12,340 nucleotides of DNA from Planctomicrobium piriforme (GTDB lineage: Bacteria > Planctomycetota > Planctomycetia > Pirellulales > PNKZ01), in contig CAMCTH010000075.1 in NCBI GenBank assembly GCA_945877965.1, forward strand, positions 1-12,340, given 5' to 3'. The notes beneath the pieces are model-generated. The model had not been told where the DNA came from, did not search any database, and was given only the letters and a program-made list of their open reading frames with translations. Below, in pieces: positions 7,527-12,340 of the stretch (positions are counted from its first letter, which is position 1; each line of letters begins with the position of its first letter). Both the position numbers and the translations under genes were made by a program.

Positions 7527-8789
7527 GCTGGTGGTGACTCCTGGTCGTACGCCGCGGTTGCGGGCTTCGGCCGAGAGGACGAACGAATCTTTTTGGGCGG
7601 AGTTGTCGGAGTGGAGCGGCGCGAGTACGCCGGCTGCGATCCACGCCAGCAGCGACACGCCCCACATGGCGGCCGTCACGCCCCACGGGCCGCCGAGTTT
7701 CCCTTCGAGCGATTTCTGGTACTCGACGATCGTCGCGACCGCCACGAGGTTGACGATGCCGAGTGGCAACATCACCTTCCAGGCGAGCGACATCAGTTGG
7801 TCGAAGCGGACCCGCGGCCAGCTCCAGCGGATCATCATGAAGAAGACGATCACACCGAAGATCTTGATGTTCAAGACGACGATCCGGGCGATCGCTTCGA
7901 ACCAGGTGATGTTCGCATTCTCGGAGCCGGTGATCCCCCAGAAATGCCAACCGCCGAGGAACAGGATGACGATCAGGAACGAGGCGGTGATCATGTGCAA
8001 GAACTCGGCGATCAGATAGACGATCAGCCGCATGCCGGCATACTCGGTGTGATATCCGCCGATCAATTCCTGCTCGGCCTCGGGAAGATCGAACGGCAGG
8101 CGGGCCGCTTCGGCGAAAGCCGCGACGACGAACACCAAAAAGCCGATCGGCTGCGCGAAGGCGTTCCAGGTGCCGGTGCTGGCTTGCAGGCCGATCACAT
8201 CTTCCAACCGCAGCGAGCCGGCCGTCAGCACGACGCCGACGATCGCCAGACCCATCGGCAATTCGTAGGCGATGAGCTGCGCGCTCGAACGGAGACCGCC
8301 GAGCAAACTGTATTTGTTGTTGCTCGCCCAACCGCCGAGGATGACGCCGTACACGGCGATGCTCGACAGGGCGAAGATGTAGATCATGCCGATGTCGATG
8401 CCCGGCGCGACGAGCAGTTCGACCTGATGATCGAGGCCCGGGATCATTTCGGAGAACGACGCAGGCAAGACGCTGCCGAACGGAATGACGGCGAAGATGG
8501 CGAGGGCTGCGCTGAGGATCGAGATCGGCGCGAGCGTGAACAGGATCTTGTCGACGTGCCCCGGCGTGGCTTCTTCTTTGAAGATGAACTTTAAGCCGTC
8601 GGCCAGCGGCTGACCGAGGCCGAACAGCTTGATCTTGGTGAGCGGGATGCCGACGCGGTTCGGGCCCTTGCGGTCTTGCACCCAAGCGGCGATCCACCGC
8701 TCGAGCAAGACGAAGTACGCCGCCCCGGTCATGAGTCCCCCCATGAGCAGCGCGATTTTAACGAGAGCTTCGATCGAGATGGCGAGCAT
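7521..8789 (-). CDS. nuoH: NADH-quinone oxidoreductase subunit H (quinone-site membrane subunit)
   Basis: NuoH forms much of the quinone chamber at the junction of the two arms of complex I. The 422-residue product has the family signatures ERWIAAWVQDRKGPNRVG at about 30-47 and PLADGLKFIFKEE at about 61-73. It also has SLLGGLRSSAQLIAYELP with Glu176, and AARLPFDLPEAEQELIGGYHTEY at about 228-250, the acidic loop facing quinone. RWSWPRVRFDQLM follows near 321-333. It is longer than E. coli NuoH (325), with a polar C-terminal tail after about residue 392 that seems to lack membrane segments. ATG at 8789 fits the family N-terminus, but no Shine-Dalgarno sequence is seen: the 33-base gap from nuoG is filled by a period-7 repeat. 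The TAG stop is supplied by the first bases of the palindromic element that follows. Confidence 0.97.
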   Translation of the reverse strand: MLAISIEALVKIALLMGGLMTGAAYFVLLERWIAAWVQDRKGPNRVGIPLTKIKLFGLGQPLADGLKFIFKEEATPGHVDKILFTLAPISILSAALAIFAVIPFGSVLPASFSEMIPGLDHQVELLVAPGIDIGMIYIFALSSIAVYGVILGGWASNNKYSLLGGLRSSAQLIAYELPMGLAIVGVVLTAGSLRLEDVIGLQASTGTWNAFAQPIGFLVFVVAAFAEAARLPFDLPEAEQELIGGYHTEYAGMRLIVYLIAEFLHMITASFLIVILFLGGWHFWGITGSENANITWFEAIARIVVLNIKIFGVIVFFMMIRWSWPRVRFDQLMSLAWKVMLPLGIVNLVAVATIVEYQKSLEGKLGGPWGVTAAMWGVSLLAWIAAGVLAPLHSDNSAQKDSFVLSAEARNRGVRPGVTTSI

Positions 8790-8801
8790 CGGAAAAAGTT
8801 G

Positions 8802-8822
8802 CCAGTGGTCGGTGGTCAGTTC
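8802..8822. repeat. Period-7 repeat, TCAGTGG type, in the nuoG-nuoH gap
   Basis: Three heptamers in a row, CCAGTGG, TCGGTGG and TCAGTTC, fill two thirds of the 33-base gap and end at the base next to the nuoG stop codon. The unit is unrelated to the GCTAAAT family but has the same period. There is no inverted partner in this gap. Confidence 0.65.
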
Positions 8823-10463
8823 TTAAACGGTTGCGGCCGTCGTCGGTTGTTGGGCGATTTGGTTGATCGTCAGGTCGAGGCCCGTCGACGGCACTTCGCC
8901 GATCGCCAGGTGGAACGCCGGGATCTCTTGGGCCAGCTCGGTCAGCACCTTGCGACCTTGGAACAAGCCCGGTCGTTCGAGCAGTCGTTGATAGAGTTGT
9001 CCTTCGACCCACGCTCCGACCGGCGGGCGGATGGCCCACTTCGCCGATTGCAGCCGGCCGTTGAAGTTCACGTACGAACCGTCGCGCTCGGCAAACGATC
9101 CGCCGGGGAGTTGATACGTGGCGACGTTCCAGAGCGGCGAGACGAACATGTCTTGGACGACGAGCAGATCGAGCTTCGCGAACTTCGCGGCCGTCGCTTC
9201 GCTGACCCAATCGGACTTTTTGTAGCCGCCGGAGACCCACGCGGCACGGACGGCGCCTCGGTCGATCTCGGCCGTCAGGTCTTCGAAGCTCAAGGTCTTG
9301 CCGCCGAAGTGCGAGAGCAGCATTTCGATGCCGCGGCGATTCGGCGACTTCTCGGCATGGATCGTGAAGCCGTTGGGGAACGTTTCGTCCGCGCCGATCG
9401 TCGGCACTGGGCCGAGCGCGAGGACTGCATTCGGATCGATACCGCGGATGAATTTGATCAGCAGGTACGCTTCTTCGAGCGTCAGATGCGGTGACAATAC
9501 GGCGGCCAACGGGCCTGCGGCCTTCAGCTTCGTCTTGATCTCGGCGGTGACCGTGTTCCACTCGACGATCGCATGCTTGCCGCTCGCGTCTTTGCGGCGC
9601 GGGCCGACGAGTCGGTCTTCGGCATGCACGTGGTGATAGCCGTAGCGACCTTCGTCGCACATCCACCACTTGTTGACGGCCATGTTCTCGCGCGGACGGA
9701 GACGATAGACGCGATCTTGGTTCTCTTCGGTCGAGATGTTGCAACCGGTGCTGCAGCCCGTGCAGATGCCGTCGTGTGACTTCATGAACCAGACGCGCTG
9801 GCTGTACATGAAGTCCTTGTCGCCGAGCGCCCCGACCGGGCAGAGGTCGACGACGTTGCCCGACATCTTGTTATCGAGCGGGAAGCCCGGGAAGACGTCG
9901 ATCTCTTCGTGGCTGCCGCGGTTGATGACGAGCAGTTCGCTCGTCCCCGTGATCTCGCGGGTGAAGCGGACGCAGCGGGTGCACATGACGCAGCGATCGA
10001 CGAAGAGCGAGACGGTCTCGCCCATCTCGCGCTTCTTGCTATGGAAAGGTCGGATGTCGGCGCGGCGTTCGTCTTGGCCGTGCGCGAAGTGATAGTCTTG
10101 CAGGCGGCACTCGCCGGCCTTGTCGCAGATCGGGCAGTCGATCGGGTGGTCGATCAGCAGCGCCTCTTCGACTTGCGCGCGGCACTGAGCGACCTTGTCG
10201 CTGTTGGTGACGAAGACCGTGCCGTCTTTGGCCGGCGTTTGACAGGCGGGGACGACCTTCGGCAACATCGTGATCTTGCCGGTCGCCGGGTCCTTGGTCC
10301 CTTGCTCGACGAGGCACATGCGACACGAGGCGACGACCGAGAGCCCCGGGTGCCAGCAGTAATGCGGCACATCGATCCCCGCCCGCTCCGCGGCTTCAAT
10401 GCCGTTGATGCGTTCGTTATCGCCCACTTCCACTTCGATGCCGTCGACGAGGACTATTCCCAT
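8823..10463 (-). CDS. nuoG: NADH-quinone oxidoreductase subunit G (short form, four Fe-S sites)
   Basis: NuoG is the large iron-sulfur subunit of the NADH arm. In its 546 residues the cluster ligands are clear. The 2Fe-2S site uses Cys36, 47, 50 and 74. His106, Cys110, Cys113 and Cys119 form the HxxxCxxCxxxxxC site (N5). Cys158, 161, 164 and 208 form N4. A fourth set, Cys234, Cys237, Cys241 and Cys269 (CxxCxxxC-x27-C), matches the off-path N7 cluster known from E. coli and Thermus. The C-terminal molybdopterin-enzyme-like region is present from about residue 290 but is much shorter than in E. coli (908) or Thermus (about 780). ATG at 10463 gives the expected ferredoxin-like N-terminus; no Shine-Dalgarno sequence is seen, and a heptamer array abuts the start codon. 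The gene stops with TAA. Confidence 0.96.
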   Translation of the reverse strand: MGIVLVDGIEVEVGDNERINGIEAAERAGIDVPHYCWHPGLSVVASCRMCLVEQGTKDPATGKITMLPKVVPACQTPAKDGTVFVTNSDKVAQCRAQVEEALLIDHPIDCPICDKAGECRLQDYHFAHGQDERRADIRPFHSKKREMGETVSLFVDRCVMCTRCVRFTREITGTSELLVINRGSHEEIDVFPGFPLDNKMSGNVVDLCPVGALGDKDFMYSQRVWFMKSHDGICTGCSTGCNISTEENQDRVYRLRPRENMAVNKWWMCDEGRYGYHHVHAEDRLVGPRRKDASGKHAIVEWNTVTAEIKTKLKAAGPLAAVLSPHLTLEEAYLLIKFIRGIDPNAVLALGPVPTIGADETFPNGFTIHAEKSPNRRGIEMLLSHFGGKTLSFEDLTAEIDRGAVRAAWVSGGYKKSDWVSEATAAKFAKLDLLVVQDMFVSPLWNVATYQLPGGSFAERDGSYVNFNGRLQSAKWAIRPPVGAWVEGQLYQRLLERPGLFQGRKVLTELAQEIPAFHLAIGEVPSTGLDLTINQIAQQPTTAATV

Positions 10464-10502
10464 AGAAACGCTAAATGCTAATTGATAATTGATAAATGCG
10501 GA
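10464..10502. repeat. Period-7 array, GCTAA/GATAA type, abutting nuoG start
   Basis: Four consecutive heptamers are readable on the plus strand: ACGCTAA (10468), ATGCTAA (10475), TTGATAA (10482) and TTGATAA (10489), then a degenerate ATGCGGA. The array touches the nuoG start codon, so it forms the whole nuoG leader and leaves no room for a normal Shine-Dalgarno sequence. It is the inverted partner of the array at 10888-10922. Confidence 0.85.
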
Positions 10503-10517
10503 CGAGGACTTCGAGCG

Positions 10518-10889
10518 TCACTTGGCTTTCGATGTTCTTGCCGATGCGGTTAGCATCGCGGTGATCTCACTTGCTTCGTCCGCCAACGCCTTCATTCGCT
10601 TCTCAGGAATGATCTCGACTTCCACCAGTAACTCAAACCAGTACCGCGTCTCTTCGATCTCTTGCAAACAGGATTCAATTTTGCTGACAAATTCGGCTCG
10701 TGATCTCGCCCGCGCCGCTTCGCGATACTGCGCTCCGACCGACGTTCCGCTTCTTAATAACTGTTTTCCGATTACTTGAGCCGCAGCATCCGTCTTCGGC
10801 AATGCTGCATACAGGCGAATTACCCGTACGGCAAAAGCCTTGGTCCTTACGGCTAGATCTCGATTTTTTTCTCCACCTGCCTCCGACAT
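10518..10889 (-). CDS. Four-helix-bundle protein, 23S rRNA intervening-sequence (S23/IVP) family
   Basis: This 123-residue protein is not a complex I subunit. It matches the family of small four-helix-bundle proteins named after those encoded in intervening sequences of 23S rRNA genes and related to the Avd accessory protein of diversity-generating retroelements. The signature is visible: DLAVRTKAFAVRVIRLYAALP at about 11-31, KQLLRSGTSVGAQYREAARARSRAEF at about 42-67, and EETRYWFELLVEVEIIP at about 79-95. The protein is basic in the centre, as expected for a nucleic-acid binder; its function is otherwise unknown. It lies in the same direction as the nuo genes, between nuoF and nuoG. Inverted heptamer arrays flank it, one overlapping its start codon. 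No Shine-Dalgarno sequence is seen. Hand-counted G+C is 50% over 10741-10860, against 75% in a nuoF block (11281-11340), so it looks acquired. Confidence 0.9.
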   Translation of the reverse strand: MSEAGGEKNRDLAVRTKAFAVRVIRLYAALPKTDAAAQVIGKQLLRSGTSVGAQYREAARARSRAEFVSKIESCLQEIEETRYWFELLVEVEIIPEKRMKALADEASEITAMLTASARTSKAK

Positions 10890-10922
10890 TTATCACTCAT
10901 CATTTAGCACTTAGCATTTCCT
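10888..10922. repeat. Period-7 array, TTTAGC/TTATC type, between nuoF stop and four-helix-bundle start
   Basis: On the plus strand the units are ATTTATC, ACTCATC, ATTTAGC, ACTTAGC and ATTTCCT. The first overlaps the ATG of the four-helix-bundle gene, and the last overlaps the TAG stop of nuoF. In the reverse direction the units are the same GCTAA/GATAA type as at 10468-10495, so the two arrays point towards each other. Confidence 0.85.
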
Positions 10923-12276
10923 AGTGATGTGCCAAAATCGGCAGCGCCATGACCGGTTCTTTGACTTGGTAGCCGGTCGGGTTCGTGCGCTTGATGTACT
11001 CTTCGAACTCGCCGCGGAACTTGCGGATCGCGTTCTTGATCGGCCACGCGGCGCCGTCGCTCAGGCCGCAGATCGTCGTGCCGGGGATGATGCCGATCGA
11101 GTCGCCGATTTCGAGCAGCAGGTCGAGGTCCTTCAAGCGACCTTTGCCGGCCTTGATGCGATCGAGCATCGTCAGCGACCAGTGCGTTCCTTCACGGCAC
11201 GGCGTGCATTGGCCGCAGCTTTCGTGGGCGAAGAACCGGCAACTGTTGTGCAGGAAATCGACCATCGACGTCGTCTCGTCCATCACGACGACGGCGGCCG
11301 TGCCGAGTCCGAGGCAGCCGACCTTGCCGGGCCCGGCGAAGTCGAGCGGCGTGTCGAACTCAGCTTCTGTGAGCAGGCCCATGCTGATGCCGCCGGGGAT
11401 CGCGGCCTTCCCTTTGCGGCCCTTCCAAATCCCTTCGCCGTATTCGTTGATCAGCTCGCGGCAGGTAATGCCGAGCGGCGCTTCATAGCAACCCGGCTTG
11501 TTCACGTGTCCGCTGAGGCAATACAGCTTCGGGCCGTAGCTGCCCGGATCGCGCGGGTTCTTGGGGTCGGCCGGCACGCCGATCGATTTGAACCAATCGA
11601 CGCCTTTGTCGATGATGTGCGTGACGCAGGCGGCGGTCTCGATGTTGTTGACGACCGTCGGCTTGCGGAACACCCCTTCGATAGCGGGGAACGGCGGCTT
11701 GATCCGCGGCCAGGCCCGTTTGCCTTCGAGGCTTTCGATCAGGCCGGTCTCTTCGCCGCAAATGTAAGCCGCGGCACCGACGTGAATGAAAATGTCACAC
11801 GAGAAGTCGGTGCCGAGAATGTTCTTGCCGAGCAGGTTGTTAGCGTAGCACTCGTCGAGGGCCGCCTGCAAACGCTTCCGCGAGAGCGGGTACTCGACGC
11901 GAATATACAAGTACGCCGTGATCGCCTTCGTGGCGTAGCAACTCAGGATGATCCCTTCGATGACCTGATGCGGATCGAGTTCCATCAGGTAACGATTGTT
12001 GAACGTGCCGGGCTCCGACTCGTCGGCGTTGATGCACATGTAGATCGGGCCGGGATGGTTCTTCGGCAAGAACGTCCACTTGAGCCCGGTGGGGAAGCCG
12101 GCGCCGCCGCGACCGCGAAGGCCGCTGTTCTTGACCGTCTCGGTGACGTCGGTCGGCGACATCTCCTTGAGGGCTTTGCGCAGCGCTTTGTAGCCGCCGT
12201 TCGCCTCGTACACCTTGAGGGTGTGCGAGTCCGGCTTCTTCATGTTCGCCATTAAGACGGGTTCAAACTTCGCCAC
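10921..12276 (-). CDS. nuoF: NADH-quinone oxidoreductase subunit F (FMN and NADH-binding)
   Basis: NuoF oxidises NADH at the tip of complex I: it binds NADH and FMN and carries 4Fe-4S cluster N3. In 451 residues (445 in E. coli) it shows the FMN/NADH segment GLRGRGGAGFPTGLKW at 52-67, NADESEPGTF at 83-92, and AAAYICGEETGLIESLEG at 168-185. KPPFPAIEGVFRKPTVVNNIET follows at about 193-214. The N3 ligands are Cys354, 357 and 360 (ESCGQCTPCREG) plus Cys403 (TICGLSDG). The segment before YICGEE reads GAAA rather than the commoner GAGx, a mild variant. The GTG start at 12276 is supported by AAAGGA 9 bases upstream and by an N-terminus (FEPVLMANM...SHTLKVYEANGGY) that fits the family. The TAG stop touches a heptamer array. 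Confidence 0.97.
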   Translation of the reverse strand: MAKFEPVLMANMKKPDSHTLKVYEANGGYKALRKALKEMSPTDVTETVKNSGLRGRGGAGFPTGLKWTFLPKNHPGPIYMCINADESEPGTFNNRYLMELDPHQVIEGIILSCYATKAITAYLYIRVEYPLSRKRLQAALDECYANNLLGKNILGTDFSCDIFIHVGAAAYICGEETGLIESLEGKRAWPRIKPPFPAIEGVFRKPTVVNNIETAACVTHIIDKGVDWFKSIGVPADPKNPRDPGSYGPKLYCLSGHVNKPGCYEAPLGITCRELINEYGEGIWKGRKGKAAIPGGISMGLLTEAEFDTPLDFAGPGKVGCLGLGTAAVVVMDETTSMVDFLHNSCRFFAHESCGQCTPCREGTHWSLTMLDRIKAGKGRLKDLDLLLEIGDSIGIIPGTTICGLSDGAAWPIKNAIRKFRGEFEEYIKRTNPTGYQVKEPVMALPILAHH

Positions 12277-12285
12277 GATCGTCTG

Positions 12286-12291
12286 TCCTTT
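12286..12291 (-). promoter_or_regulatory. Ribosome-binding site deciding the nuoF GTG start
   Basis: AAAGGA on the minus strand lies 9 bases upstream of GTG at 12276. This favours GTG over in-frame ATG codons at 12252 and 12243, which would cut conserved N-terminal residues. Confidence 0.75.
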
Positions 12292-12340
12292 ATTTAGCCG
12301 CGGGGCGTGTCCCCGCGCGTTGCGGTCGGCACGCGGGGAC
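12292..12340. repeat. GC-rich palindromic element upstream of nuoF, cut by the window edge
   Basis: ATTTAGC (12292-12298) is followed by hairpin CGCGGGG-CGTGT-CCCCGCG (12299-12317), a linker, and CGCGGGGAC at the edge. This is the same plan as 7469-7526, with a different loop. The last bases look like the start of a second, mirrored hairpin that runs out of the window. The stretch between it and nuoF holds only the nuoF ribosome-binding site. Confidence 0.7.

Larger units (their letters stand above)
10464..10922. mobile_element. Candidate cassette: four-helix-bundle gene between inverted heptamer arrays
   Basis: The whole nuoF-nuoG gap is one symmetrical unit. Bases 10467-10498 and the reverse complement of 10887-10918 match at 27 of 32 positions. 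Each arm holds two GCTAA-type heptamers followed by two GATAA/GATGA-type heptamers, ending at an ATG. Outside the arms both edges read TAG(G)AAAYGCTAA. Only the four-helix-bundle gene lies between them. I see no transposase and no clear target-site duplication, so mobility is an inference from symmetry, lower G+C and the position inside a conserved operon. It could also be an old insertion that is now fixed. Confidence 0.45.

Noticed and set aside
10468..10502. CRISPR-like array
   Set aside because: The units are 7 bases with no spacers, and no cas genes are present.
10518..10889. Avd protein of a diversity-generating retroelement
   Set aside because: The fold family is related, but no reverse transcriptase, template repeat or variable repeat is in the window, so only the general family call is kept.
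10464..10922. Intervening sequence of a 23S rRNA gene
   Set aside because: No rRNA sequence surrounds the gene; both neighbours are intact nuo genes.
10464..10922. Target-site duplication flanking the four-helix-bundle cassette
   Set aside because: The similarity at the edges (TAG(G)AAA) is inverted and belongs to the arms; I found no direct duplication of the host sequence outside them.
10924..12255. Long plus-strand open frame opposite nuoF (443 codons), and similar ones at 1559-2644, 3911-4918 and 7446-8594
   Set aside because: They lie wholly or mostly antisense to clear nuo genes, are rich in Arg, Asp, Glu and His as expected from reading GC-rich codons backwards, and show no domain or ribosome-binding site.

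Overview
The window is one continuous minus-strand stretch of a nuo operon, which encodes the proton-pumping NADH:quinone oxidoreductase (respiratory complex I). In transcription order, from high to low coordinates, it reads nuoF, a small four-helix-bundle gene, then nuoG, nuoH, nuoI, nuoJ, nuoK, nuoL, nuoM and nuoN. Nothing convincing lies on the plus strand. nuoA to nuoE would be expected beyond the right edge, and the operon may end just beyond the left edge. No promoter or terminator is visible inside the window.

The subunits form most of one enzyme. NuoF (FMN, NADH site, one 4Fe-4S) and NuoG (2Fe-2S plus three 4Fe-4S sites) are the electron-input arm. NuoI (two 4Fe-4S) passes electrons towards the quinone site, which is formed partly by NuoH. 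NuoJ and NuoK bridge to the three antiporter-like proton pumps NuoL, NuoM and NuoN. All key cluster cysteines and membrane Glu/Lys residues that I looked for are present, so the enzyme should work. NuoG is short at the C-terminus, NuoJ has an N-terminal extension, NuoK has a long soluble tail, and NuoM has a loop with 15 histidines.

The unusual content is in the gaps between genes. Four boundaries carry period-7 repeat arrays: nuoF/nuoG, nuoG/nuoH, nuoK/nuoL and nuoL/nuoM. Three of these are arranged as inverted repeats. Two further places, nuoH/nuoI and upstream of nuoF, carry GC-rich palindromes edged by the heptamer ATTTAGC/GCTAAAT, which is also the unit of two of the arrays. The four-helix-bundle gene (23S rRNA intervening-sequence protein family) sits exactly between two inverted arrays of this heptamer, about 60 bp after nuoF began to look complete and just before nuoG. 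This looks like a small gene cassette inserted into an essential operon. The nuoL/nuoM gap has the same inverted arrays with no gene between them.

The high G+C content, the NuoJ/NuoK/NuoG architecture and the heptamer-filled spacers fit a planctomycete or a related member of the PVC group. This is an inference from general appearance and has not been tested by any search.
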